Below are positions 1-6,470 of a DNA stretch of 64,000 bases, piece after piece. Origin of the DNA: Trissonchulus latispiculum (taxonomy: Eukaryota; Nematoda; Enoplea; Enoplida; Ironidae); the NCBI GenBank assembly GCA_030248195.1, contig JASAND010016576.1, positions 1-64,000 of the forward strand, read 5' to 3'. A program made the translations under genes and the position numbers. Under the pieces are notes generated by a model. It was given only the letters and a program-made list of their open reading frames with translations, was not told where the DNA came from and did not search any database. Within the stretch, counting starts at the first letter, position 1, and each line of letters opens with the position of its first letter.

Positions 1-2
1 AG

Positions 3-896
3 CTGCGTAAGCTAAAATTTAAGCGCCGTCGAACAATAACTAAAGGAATCGATGATCTATGGCAAATGGATCTTGCCGATATGAGTAGTGTAGCTAAATG
101 GAATGATGGTTTTAAATATATTTTAGTTGTTATAGATACATTTAGCAAATTTTTGTGGGTATTTCCCATAAAAGATAAAAAGCCAGAAACTATTATAGCT
201 GCATTTTCTCAGATTCCGCGAACGCCTCAGCATTTGATGACAGATAAAGGTGGTGAGTTTCTGAATGCAACGTTTAAAACTTACTGTACTGACAGAGGTA
301 TTAACTACTATACAAGTCAAAATCCAGATACAAAGGCAGCAATTGCTGAGAGGGTTATTAGAACCCTGAAAGGGAAAATTTACAAATACTTTACACACGC
401 GAATTCTTGGCGCTATCTCGATGCATTGCAAGATTTGGTCACCTCGTACAATAATTCAAAACATCGCAGTATCGGAATGGCACCAGTTGAGGTTAACGAG
501 ACGAATAAAGATGAGGTTAGAGCAAAGCTATTTCCTCCAAATGATCGAATAGTACACTACAAGTTTAAGCTGGGTGATCTGGTTAGAATCACAAAGGAGC
601 GAGGGGTTTTTCAAAAAGGTTATTTACCATTGTGGACAAGAGAAATCTTCTCAATTAGTGGACAAATTCCTAGTGATCCAGTTGTCTATAAAATAAAAGA
701 TGCCAGTGATGAAGAAATTGTTGGAACTTTTTACGAGCCTGAACTACAGAAAATTATACAAACTGATGATGTTTATAAGGTTGAAAAAGTTTTACGAAAA
801 CGAAAATATAAAGGAAAAGTACAATATCTTGTTAAATGGTTAGGGTATCCTTCATCGATGAACTCTTGGATAGGTGAGGAAGACATTAGTGGCTGA
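3..896 (+). CDS. Polinton-type integrase with chromodomain (5' end outside window)
   Basis: Retroviral-type (RVE) integrase that would insert the element into host DNA. The frame is open from the window edge; the first ATG in view is at 66, but the residues before it (basic stretch, then DDLWQ) belong to the conserved lead-in of the catalytic core, so the true start lies to the left. Counting from that ATG, the acidic triad is visible as D2 (QMDLADM), D60 (TDKGGEF) and E95 (AERVIRTLKGK). After the core comes an SH3-like region, then a C-terminal chromodomain at about 238-276 (YKVEKVLRKRKYKGKVQYLV, KWLGYPSSMNSW). A chromodomain on the integrase is typical of Polinton/Maverick and some Gypsy elements; the capsid, ATPase and other genes that follow favour Polinton/adintovirus. 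The stop codon TGA is supplied by the first unit of the heptamer array. Confidence 0.9.
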   Translation: MRKLKFKRRRTITKGIDDLWQMDLADMSSVAKWNDGFKYILVVIDTFSKFLWVFPIKDKKPETIIAAFSQIPRTPQHLMTDKGGEFLNATFKTYCTDRGINYYTSQNPDTKAAIAERVIRTLKGKIYKYFTHANSWRYLDALQDLVTSYNNSKHRSIGMAPVEVNETNKDEVRAKLFPPNDRIVHYKFKLGDLVRITKERGVFQKGYLPLWTREIFSISGQIPSDPVVYKIKDASDEEIVGTFYEPELQKIIQTDDVYKVEKVLRKRKYKGKVQYLVKWLGYPSSMNSWIGEEDISG

Positions 897-1230
897 CGGC
901 TGACGACTTACGGCTGACGGCTTACGGCTGACGGCTGACGACTTACGGCTGACGGCTGACGGCTTACGGCTGACGGCTGACGGCTGACGGCTGACGGCTT
1001 ACGGCTGACGGCTTACGGCTGACGGCTGACGGCTTACGGCTGACGGCTGACGGCTGACGACTTACGGCTGACGGCTGACGACTTACGGCTGACGGCTGAC
1101 GGCTGACGACTTACGGCTGACGGCTGACGGCTGACGGCTGACGACTTACGGCTGACGGCTGACGGCTGACGGCTGACGACTTACGGCTGACGGCTGACGG
1201 CTCATGGCTGACGGCTGACGACTTACGACT
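889..1230 (+). repeat. Heptanucleotide tandem array between integrase and ATPase genes
   Basis: About 48 units of 7 bp, mixing three variants: CTGACGG, CTTACGG and CTGACGA. It begins inside the last codons of the integrase and ends a few bases before the TATA box of the ATPase gene. The variants recur in blocks, which suggests expansion by unequal exchange or slippage. Open frames across it on either strand are artefacts of the repeat. Confidence 0.95.
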
Positions 1231-1237
1231 TGAAAAA

Positions 1238-1245
1238 TATAAAAG
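1238..1245 (+). promoter_or_regulatory. TATA box of the ATPase gene
   Basis: TATAAAAG, beginning 36 nt before the ATG at 1274. The same octamer occurs at a similar distance before several other genes of this element. Confidence 0.65.
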
Positions 1246-1273
1246 TAGTAAGATAATAAATGCAGCATCCAAT

Positions 1274-1957
1274 ATGTATAAGTGCACTGATTGCAGCAAA
1301 CAATTCAAGCATCGACAAAGCTTGCACAAACATCAAAAGTCACACGCTTTGAAAGAGCCGATTTTTAAATTTCATGCGCCTTTTACAATGATTGTTAGCG
1401 GAATGACATTTTCAGGGAAAACCAAATGGGTGATTGATATGATAAGAAATAAGTTGGTAGATCCAATGCCAGCAAATGTAATGATATGTTACAGCATGTT
1501 TCAAGAAATTTATAACGATATCCCAGCCATTTTACACGAAGGGTTTCCTGATGAGTTGCCTGAGAAGGATACTTTGCTTATACTGGATGATCTGATGGCC
1601 GAAGTAGAAGACAAACATATCACTCAGCTGTTTACTAAGATGAGGCATGTGAACGTGAGCACTATTTTCATTGTACAAAACTTGTACTTTGAATCAAAAT
1701 ACATGCGCACAGTTACCCGCAATGCTCAGTATATTGTACTATTCCCAAACTATAGAGATGTTTCAATGATTGCGACAATTGGTAGACAAATGTTTCCAAC
1801 GAAGAAAGATTTCCTTCCAGAAGCCTTTGAAATGGCAACAAAGCAACCTTTCGGATACCTAGTGCTTAATCTGAAGCCAGGTAGTGATCCAAAATTAAGA
1901 GTGCTTAGTGGAATATTGGCCAAAGAGAAGCCTTATGCCTATCTTCCAAGAATATAA
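1274..1957 (+). CDS. A32/FtsK-type genome-packaging ATPase with N-terminal C2H2 zinc finger
   Basis: Predicted ATPase that pumps viral DNA into capsids, 227 aa. Residues 4-24 form a classical C2H2 finger (C4, C7, H20, H24). Walker A is SGMTFSGKT at 42-50, with K49 and T50; Walker B is LLILDD at 101-106. A strand near 128-137 (STIFIVQNLY) ends in the polar residue expected of a sensor. Length and motif order fit the packaging ATPases of Polintons, adintoviruses and related dsDNA viruses. The finger is the odd part: it could bind DNA or the integrase/capsid complex. A TATA box lies 36 nt before the chosen ATG, and the next gene's TATA box overlaps this gene's stop codon. Confidence 0.85.
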   Translation: MYKCTDCSKQFKHRQSLHKHQKSHALKEPIFKFHAPFTMIVSGMTFSGKTKWVIDMIRNKLVDPMPANVMICYSMFQEIYNDIPAILHEGFPDELPEKDTLLILDDLMAEVEDKHITQLFTKMRHVNVSTIFIVQNLYFESKYMRTVTRNAQYIVLFPNYRDVSMIATIGRQMFPTKKDFLPEAFEMATKQPFGYLVLNLKPGSDPKLRVLSGILAKEKPYAYLPRI

Positions 1958-1960
1958 AAG
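1953..1960 (+). promoter_or_regulatory. TATA box of the gene at 1987
   Basis: TATAAAAG overlapping the stop codon of the ATPase gene, beginning 34 nt before the ATG at 1987. Confidence 0.65.
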
Positions 1961-1986
1961 GTCAATATTTTAGCTCAAATTTGAAA

Positions 1987-2289
1987 ATGGCTCAGAAACA
2001 TATTCATACCCTAACATTTTTGAAATCAGCGCCACAAGCTGTTGTAAATGCAACTTTATCATCTTGTTCCAAAGATTTGATCAATGCTTTTGCAGAAGTC
2101 GCATTCAATGCACTGTATGGCGATTTTGCAATAAGTCCGTCAGATATATCCAAACTGAGAAAATTTAAAAAGGATATTCTCATTCTGGCTGATAAAAAAG
2201 TGGCAATTACTGTTAAACGGAAAACTCTTAAAAGGACTCAACTAGTGCATATATTGCTTGAAGTTATGCTAAAATGGCTAAGCGATTAG
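1987..2289 (+). CDS. Small conserved Polinton/adintovirus protein
   Basis: 100-aa protein beginning MAQKHIHTL. It has a helical, hydrophobic first half, then the motif LRKFKKDILILADKKV followed by a basic stretch (TVKRKTLKRTQ) and a hydrophobic end (LVHILLEVMLKWL). Small proteins with an LADKKV-type motif and a basic tail recur in invertebrate Polinton-like elements, where they are thought to be virion components; I know of no proven function. I chose the ATG at 1987 because it lies 34 nt after the start of a TATA box. The gene overlaps the next one by 16 nt in another frame, as in compact viral genomes. Confidence 0.7.
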   Translation: MAQKHIHTLTFLKSAPQAVVNATLSSCSKDLINAFAEVAFNALYGDFAISPSDISKLRKFKKDILILADKKVAITVKRKTLKRTQLVHILLEVMLKWLSD

Positions 2290-2654
2290 CTCTGATTCCT
2301 TCTTCTCCTGTGAAAACAGCACCAGAAGCGATTCAACCTGTAGTGCAGCTGGTACAAGAAGATAAGCCTGACCTTGTTGCACTTTTCCCCAAGCATTTGC
2401 GCAATAAAGCGTCTCTGCTCCTACAGCATGTTAATGTAGAAACGGACGCAAACGGACGAGTTATTTATCCTGACAAAACAATCGGTTCAAATCTGTATGA
2501 CCTGGTGAGATATTATATAACACCTGCTAAATTTAGTCCACAGCGACCTCTAGATGCTCCCAAGTTTGAACAGTTTCTTGCATCTGTACCCAAAGCAGCA
2601 TTGGGTGTAGGTCGTGCCTCCGAACCGATCAAGTGGTTAAAATATGAAACCTAG
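2274..2654 (+). CDS. Small conserved Polinton-type protein of unknown function
   Basis: 126-aa protein. After a Pro/Ala/Val-rich linker (1-30) it has an acidic segment and LVALFPKHLRNKASLLLQHV (about 35-54), then DANGRVIYPDKTIGSNLYDL and a C-terminal stretch ending VGRASEPIKWLKY. The layout, a helix followed by D.NG.V...D...I.GSN..DLV and a final helix, resembles a small protein found beside the capsid genes of many invertebrate Polinton-like elements. Its role is not known to me. It overlaps the preceding gene by 16 nt. No canonical TATA box precedes it; the nearest candidate is TCTTAAAAGG at 2226. Confidence 0.65.
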   Translation: MAKRLALIPSSPVKTAPEAIQPVVQLVQEDKPDLVALFPKHLRNKASLLLQHVNVETDANGRVIYPDKTIGSNLYDLVRYYITPAKFSPQRPLDAPKFEQFLASVPKAALGVGRASEPIKWLKYET

Positions 2655-2736
2655 CACACTGATGCAGCAATCGGAAAACTTAAGTTCCAGTTTTGTGCTG
2701 TAAAAACAAGTGTTAACGATTGTTTTTGAATTAAAA

Positions 2737-3261
2737 ATGCCTACATATTATTGCCTTACCTTGGATAACCAACCAATGGTTGTGTTTCATTCTGGCTGGT
2801 CACCATTTAGCAATTTCCACATTGCACCTTTTACATTAGGTGGCATTGATTACAACTGCGTTGAACAGTACTATCAATGTGAGAAGGCCAAGTTCTTTAA
2901 TGATGTCTATACTTATCGTGAGATTATCAAGGCCAAGTCACCTCGTGTTCACAAACAACTTGCGAAAGGAATCAAAGGATTTGATAAGGAAAAGTGGATG
3001 GTCGTTGCTGAAGACGTTATGCTTATGGGTCTGCGAGCCAAGTTTGCTCAAAATGAACGACAACGAAACCTTTTGATAGAGACTAATGATTGTATCATTG
3101 CTGAAGCTTCAAAGTGGGATAAATATTGGGGTATTGGACTGGACATTAACGATGAAAGGGTTATAAATGTAAATGACTGGCCTGGAGAAAATATACTTGG
3201 ACAATTATTGACACGTATTAGAAATGAATATAGTCAATGTAATAGTATCCGCAGACTTTAA
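2737..3261 (+). CDS. NADAR (YbiA-like) domain protein
   Basis: 174 aa, almost entirely one NADAR domain. Visible signatures, counted from the ATG at 2737, are the N-terminal SGWSPFSNF (19-27), the CVEQYYQCEKAKFF helix (41-54) with conserved E43 and K50, and WGIGL (132-136), followed by ENILGQLLTRIR. NADAR proteins act on ADP-ribose linkages; bacterial members are known to reverse guanine ADP-ribosylation of DNA, and YbiA-type members cleave riboflavin intermediates. In a viral element a plausible role is undoing a host or rival DNA modification, but this is inference. The last 38 nt overlap the TBP gene in another frame. An upstream in-frame GTG exists at 2710, but the first ATG begins the domain cleanly. 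Confidence 0.88.
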   Translation: MPTYYCLTLDNQPMVVFHSGWSPFSNFHIAPFTLGGIDYNCVEQYYQCEKAKFFNDVYTYREIIKAKSPRVHKQLAKGIKGFDKEKWMVVAEDVMLMGLRAKFAQNERQRNLLIETNDCIIAEASKWDKYWGIGLDINDERVINVNDWPGENILGQLLTRIRNEYSQCNSIRRL

Positions 3262-3739
3262 ATGTAATATAGACTTGTACAGTTTACCTAATGTAAAATA
3301 TAATCCAAAACGCTTTAGTGCTGCTACATTGAAATTGTCTTGTACTTGTCTGATATTTAGTAATGGTCGTGTTGTATGTCTTGGTGCCAAAACTGTTAAT
3401 AAAGCTTATGAAACCCTTAAAGAGTGTGCTGTATTTTTGACCAAATTAGGCTATCTTGTGCAATCATGGGAGTTGAAAATACAAAATATTGTCGGAACTT
3501 GCGATATAGGGAGAAAGCTCGACTTATCTTGGATATATAGCTATTTGAGGCACAACTATATGTTAAATTTCACTCCAGAAACATTTCCTGCAATTACTTT
3601 GGAACTAAAAGCGGGTAGCACTGCGCTTATTTTTTATACTGGAAAATGTGTAATTACTGGCAACAAATCACTTCAACAGTTGCAACGCTCACAGAACGAA
3701 TTGGTAAAAGTTATAAAAGCAAGTAATCTTTCGCTTTGA
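3224..3739 (+). CDS. TATA-binding protein (TBP) homologue encoded by the element
   Basis: 171 aa consisting only of a TBP core: two direct repeats, about 2-82 and 86-168. All four DNA-intercalating phenylalanines have counterparts: F31 in YNPKRF, F45 in LIFSNGR, F121 in TPETFP and F137 in LIFYTGK. N2 and N88, equivalent to the Asn pair at the centre of the TATA contact, are kept (MNIV and IQNIVG), as are V4, V90 and T145. The threonine expected in the first GAK motif is L53 (VVCLGAK), a possible change in sequence preference. There is no N-terminal extension. The protein should bind TATA boxes and recruit host polymerase II or III factors; several neighbouring genes have canonical TATA boxes. 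Giant viruses can encode TBP-like proteins; I am not aware of it as a standard Polinton gene. Confidence 0.9.
   Translation: MNIVNVIVSADFKCNIDLYSLPNVKYNPKRFSAATLKLSCTCLIFSNGRVVCLGAKTVNKAYETLKECAVFLTKLGYLVQSWELKIQNIVGTCDIGRKLDLSWIYSYLRHNYMLNFTPETFPAITLELKAGSTALIFYTGKCVITGNKSLQQLQRSQNELVKVIKASNLSL
3712..3719 (+). promoter_or_regulatory. TATA box of the penton-like gene
   Basis: TATAAAAG inside the last codons of the TBP gene, beginning 34 nt before the ATG at 3746. Confidence 0.65.
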
Positions 3740-3745
3740 TAAAAA

Positions 3746-4078
3746 ATGGAGTTTGTAACAATAGCTAAACCACTTAATAACATGAAAATCCAACTTGCTA
3801 CACCTTTGGAGGCGAGTCAGATAGCACTGCAAAGAGTTGTTCTACCAACTGACGAATGGATTATGATTCAGGTAGAGTTTATTGAGCCTCAAATTTTCAA
3901 TGGAAACTATGTACCACTACTATGCGTCGCTCGTTCAGAATACCAGCCAAGCACGCTAGTTTATCACGCAACTCGTCAAAGTATAATCGATAAAATTGAA
4001 CTATCCATTTCTGACCTGCACGGACAGTTAGTGACAAGCGAGGAATTGGGGTTGGTGGAAATTATTTTAAAAGCTTAA
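3746..4078 (+). CDS. Penton-like minor capsid protein (candidate, short)
   Basis: 110-aa beta-rich protein. The second half (YVPLLCVARSEY, then STLVYHA, IDKIELSISDLHGQLV and LGLVEIILKA) matches the closing strands of single-jelly-roll penton proteins of Polintons and adintoviruses, in which a PLLRV-type strand is followed by a FDxIEI.I.D..G....G.V..L pattern. It is shorter than typical pentons (about 120-180 aa), so part of the N-terminal half may be reduced. It would close the capsid five-fold vertices. Its position just before the core peptide and major capsid genes supports a structural role. The assignment rests on pattern recognition only. Confidence 0.55.
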   Translation: MEFVTIAKPLNNMKIQLATPLEASQIALQRVVLPTDEWIMIQVEFIEPQIFNGNYVPLLCVARSEYQPSTLVYHATRQSIIDKIELSISDLHGQLVTSEELGLVEIILKA

Positions 4079-4081
4079 AAG
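4074..4081 (+). promoter_or_regulatory. Weak TATA-like box before the core peptide gene
   Basis: CTTAAAAG, beginning 36 nt before the ATG at 4110. A degenerate form of the TATAAAAG box seen before neighbouring genes. Confidence 0.35.
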
Positions 4082-4109
4082 TGCCAGCATTGTTACTTTA
4101 GTAGTCACA

Positions 4110-4253
4110 ATGTTTCCAATAAAGTTTAAGCACATTAATTCCGAAGCAAGGAATATTAGCGAATCCAAGGTAAAAGCGACTTCCAAGAAAAAAGCACCTG
4201 CTAAGAAAAAGTATAAAAGCAAGAAAAAGAATACGAGAAAGACAAATTTCTAA
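4110..4253 (+). CDS. Small lysine-rich core/DNA-condensing peptide
   Basis: 47-aa open frame. After a neutral start (MFPIKFKHINSEARN) the last 27 residues are dominated by lysine with Ser, Ala, Thr and Arg (KKKAPAKKKYKSKKK). Such short, strongly basic peptides next to capsid genes package DNA in adenovirus-like virions, so a core role is inferred. The stop codon TAA overlaps the start of the major capsid gene by one base (TAATG), tight coupling seen in compact viral genomes. The TATA box of the capsid gene lies within its coding sequence. Confidence 0.6.
   Translation: MFPIKFKHINSEARNISESKVKATSKKKAPAKKKYKSKKKNTRKTNF
4212..4219 (+). promoter_or_regulatory. TATA box of the major capsid gene
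   Basis: TATAAAAG inside the core-peptide gene, beginning 41 nt before the capsid ATG at 4253, the longest spacing of the set. Confidence 0.6.
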
Positions 4254-5548
4254 TGGCTAGATGTGGGAATAAGCTGCTTGAATGGAATGTCCCAATTCCT
4301 GTTCATGAAGATGTTGTAAGCTCACAATTGGTTGAAGTCCCGTGCACTACAGCCCTTCCTCGTTCAGATCTTAACAATATTGAATTCAAAATTGATAAAA
4401 CAGATACTTTTATTGATCTGACCTCCTGTTTTTTATTTATTAGGGCACAAGTGCTAAAAAAGGACGGAACACAATTAACTGAAGTCGATAAAACTGGACC
4501 AATCAATAACTTGGGCTACTCCATGTGGTCTAGTGTAGACTGTCTCATTTCTGACCAGTCAATTACATTGAAAAATCCGTATTATCCCTGGCTTTCGTAC
4601 CTGCTATGTTTAGTTAACTATACAAAACCGGAAAAAGATGCGCTACTTTGTGGGGCAATGTATGAACAAGACTCTCCTTTGTTTTTTGATATTAACTTGG
4701 ACGATGATGCCCCTCCAATAGTTGTTAATGAGGGATTGCAAAAGCGATACGATATAATCGAAGGTTCCAAAGTTTTCACATTATACACCAGGGTGTTTAC
4801 AGATACAATATTGATGCCAAAATTGCTACCTCCACAAACTGAAGTGAGTTTCATCTTCAAGCGTTCTGAGCCAAATTTCATTTTCATTGGTAAAAAAGTG
4901 GAGTGCATTTTAAAAATATCAGATGCCAAAATGTATGTATCTCGAATTAAGCTGAGTGATCTGGCACTGCTACAACATAACAAAATTCTAAATTCTACAG
5001 GCTGCACATACCCAGCTCTTCGCTACGATACTAAATGCCGTACAATCTCTATTGGAGAACAAAATCTGGATTGGGTACCTTATAGTGGTTCTCTTCCAAG
5101 GAGAGTTTACATCTTCATGGTGAAACAAGCGGCATATAATGGTTCATTGCAGAATAATCCATTCTACTTTTTGGATTTTGGAGCTCAGAGAATCTATGTT
5201 TATAAAAATGAAATGCTCCTTCCACATTCAACTCCACTCCAAACTCTTGGAGAATATAAGTATCCAAATTTATTTATGGAATTTCTTAGAGGTTTAAACT
5301 ATAACAATATTGATCTTGGATTTAAATGGGATGACTATAGGGTGGGATTTTTCATTACATGCGTTGACTTGACTCCTGATCATTCTGCTGATTGCAACTA
5401 TATTAGTCCCGAGGAATACGGTACAATTAGAATTAAAATTGACTATAAGGAAGCTCTGGGTTCATCAATTGTCGTTTTCTGTGTTGCTGAGTATAATGCT
5501 CTCATGAAACTTGACAAAAATAGGAATCCCTCTTGGGAAAAGGTATAA
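4253..5548 (+). CDS. Major capsid protein, double jelly-roll, Polinton/adintovirus type
   Basis: 431 aa. The N-terminal strand region (DKTDTFIDLTSCFLFIRAQV), GPINNLGYSMWSSVDCLIS at about 84-102 and YPWLSYLLCLVNYTKPEKDA (about 111-130) are the recognisable core of the capsid family often labelled F54H12.2-like in invertebrate genomes, which represents the hexon-like protein of Polinton-type viruses. The second half (for example FKRSEPNFIFIG, PRRVYIFMVKQAAYNGSLQN, NPFYFLDFG) supplies the second jelly roll. Length is close to family expectation and no frame break is seen. It would form the hexagonal capsomers. It has its own TATA box, and starts on the overlapping TAATG of the core peptide. Confidence 0.85.
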   Translation: MARCGNKLLEWNVPIPVHEDVVSSQLVEVPCTTALPRSDLNNIEFKIDKTDTFIDLTSCFLFIRAQVLKKDGTQLTEVDKTGPINNLGYSMWSSVDCLISDQSITLKNPYYPWLSYLLCLVNYTKPEKDALLCGAMYEQDSPLFFDINLDDDAPPIVVNEGLQKRYDIIEGSKVFTLYTRVFTDTILMPKLLPPQTEVSFIFKRSEPNFIFIGKKVECILKISDAKMYVSRIKLSDLALLQHNKILNSTGCTYPALRYDTKCRTISIGEQNLDWVPYSGSLPRRVYIFMVKQAAYNGSLQNNPFYFLDFGAQRIYVYKNEMLLPHSTPLQTLGEYKYPNLFMEFLRGLNYNNIDLGFKWDDYRVGFFITCVDLTPDHSADCNYISPEEYGTIRIKIDYKEALGSSIVVFCVAEYNALMKLDKNRNPSWEKV

Positions 5549-5551
5549 TAC

Positions 5552-5582
5552 CTCCGTTCTGGTAATGCGCTGCCTATTAAAG
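5552..5582 (+). promoter_or_regulatory. Bipartite promoter: 17-bp element plus TATA-like box (gene at 5609)
   Basis: CTCCGTTCTGGTAATGC at 5552-5568, a 6-nt gap, then TATTAAAG at 5575-5582, which begins 34 nt before the ATG at 5609. The same 17-mer, with the same gap to a TATA box, precedes the gene at 5876. Confidence 0.6.
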
Positions 5583-5608
5583 TAACAAAATTTCATCGTA
5601 TTTCAAAA

Positions 5609-5815
5609 ATGTATTCCTGGGAATTAGTCACCATTTATGGACAACCGGTTGGTCTTAGCAACCAAATGTTCAAATCAGTTCATGAAGCATATGTCAGCGC
5701 CTTGAATGCTGACTATGACATACCTGATTGTCATGGGACACCACTTATCAAAATTCATCATTGGAAAAATGGAAAAGTTATAGAATCTTGGACAATTCAG
5801 CCTCCGTTTAGGTGA
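5609..5815 (+). CDS. Small protein of unknown function
   Basis: 68 aa, MYSWELVTIYGQPVGLSNQM at the start and SWTIQPPF at the end. It is rich in aromatic residues and histidine, with no membrane segment and no motif I recognise. Possibly an accessory or minor virion protein. It is supported as a gene by its clean ATG, the well-placed bipartite promoter and its position in an otherwise densely coding, same-strand array. Confidence 0.5.
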   Translation: MYSWELVTIYGQPVGLSNQMFKSVHEAYVSALNADYDIPDCHGTPLIKIHHWKNGKVIESWTIQPPFR

Positions 5816-5817
5816 AA

Positions 5818-5848
5818 CTCCGTTCTGGTAATGCAAGTTGTATAAAGG
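5818..5848 (+). promoter_or_regulatory. Bipartite promoter: 17-bp element plus TATA box (gene at 5876)
   Basis: Second perfect copy of CTCCGTTCTGGTAATGC at 5818-5834, a 6-nt gap, then TATAAAGG at 5841-5848, beginning 35 nt before the ATG at 5876. Confidence 0.65.
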
Positions 5849-5875
5849 CTGCAAAAATTTGGACATTCATTTGAG

Positions 5876-6112
5876 ATGGCAAAACGCTGTAAGACTTGTC
5901 TGAAATCTAAAAATTGCCAGTGCATTCTTGATTTGGTTGCCCTTGGAGTTTGGATACGCAAGAAGCCGTCACCTCCAAAACGTCTAACAAGCAGGCAACC
6001 AAAGCGACTACAACTTTGTCACATTTGTGGCCGTTTCACTACAAGACTTGGAGCCCATTTGGTATTTGAATGTGCTAGACCCAATCATAAAAGATACACA
6101 GGTCTAGAATAA
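5876..6112 (+). CDS. Small cysteine-rich, probably zinc-binding protein
   Basis: 78 aa with two cysteine clusters: C5, C8, C14 and C16 near the N terminus (CKTCLKSKNCQC), and a C2HC-like set in LCHICGRFTTRLGAHLVFEC. The linker is basic (RKKPSPPKRLTSRQPKR), so nucleic-acid binding is plausible. I do not recognise the family. The last base of its stop codon is shared with the first base of the next gene (TAATG). Confidence 0.55.
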   Translation: MAKRCKTCLKSKNCQCILDLVALGVWIRKKPSPPKRLTSRQPKRLQLCHICGRFTTRLGAHLVFECARPNHKRYTGLE

Positions 6113-6363
6113 TGGATGAAATTTACAACTTTGTGAAGAATAATTTTTCCAACCACCATTTGGATCTATCCGTCCCCAGGGGATCTGGCTGTTTCCTTGA
6201 GCATATTAGACTGGTTGCTCAAAACACCTTTAGTGACAAAGTGAACTATGGACGCATAATTGCCTTTATTTCATACTGTACACTGCTTGTTGATGTATAT
6301 AGTGTAAATGAAGACCTTGTAACTTATTGGTGTGCAATGTGTATATATGCATATACTAAATAA
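6112..6363 (+). CDS. Short Bcl-2-like protein (BH1 motif)
   Basis: 83 aa. Residues 39-55 (TFSDKVNYGRIIAFISY) match the Bcl-2 family BH1 region, with the hallmark N-x-G-R (N45, G47, R48) and the following hydrophobic helix. The upstream helix (FLEHIRLVAQ) suits the preceding core helix. Ordinary Bcl-2 proteins are roughly twice as long and carry BH2 and often a tail anchor; here the frame ends at YAYTK without a clear BH2. It may be a minimal form, a truncated copy, or the first exon of a spliced gene. Adintovirus-type elements are known to carry Bcl-2 homologues, which act against host-cell apoptosis. Confidence 0.7.
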   Translation: MDEIYNFVKNNFSNHHLDLSVPRGSGCFLEHIRLVAQNTFSDKVNYGRIIAFISYCTLLVDVYSVNEDLVTYWCAMCIYAYTK

Positions 6364-6364
6364 A
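6359..6364 (+). terminator. Polyadenylation signal at the end of the gene array
   Basis: AATAAA overlapping the TAA stop codon of the Bcl-2-like gene. It is the last gene before non-coding terminal sequence. Confidence 0.5.
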
Positions 6365-6470
6365 ATGGAAAATAGTTGAAAAAATATCAGCAGCAAAACG
6401 TTTACTAATTTTAAGCCTTGAGATTAAACTGAAACAGTGGTTTGGATAGATAGTAAAAAATTCCGTTTGA

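Noticed and set aside
889..1230. CRISPR-like array
   Set aside because: Units are 7 bp with no spacers; this is a plain tandem repeat in eukaryotic DNA.
1111..1329. Minus-strand open frame with SAVSRQP repeats
   Set aside because: It translates the heptamer array; no independent evidence of a gene.
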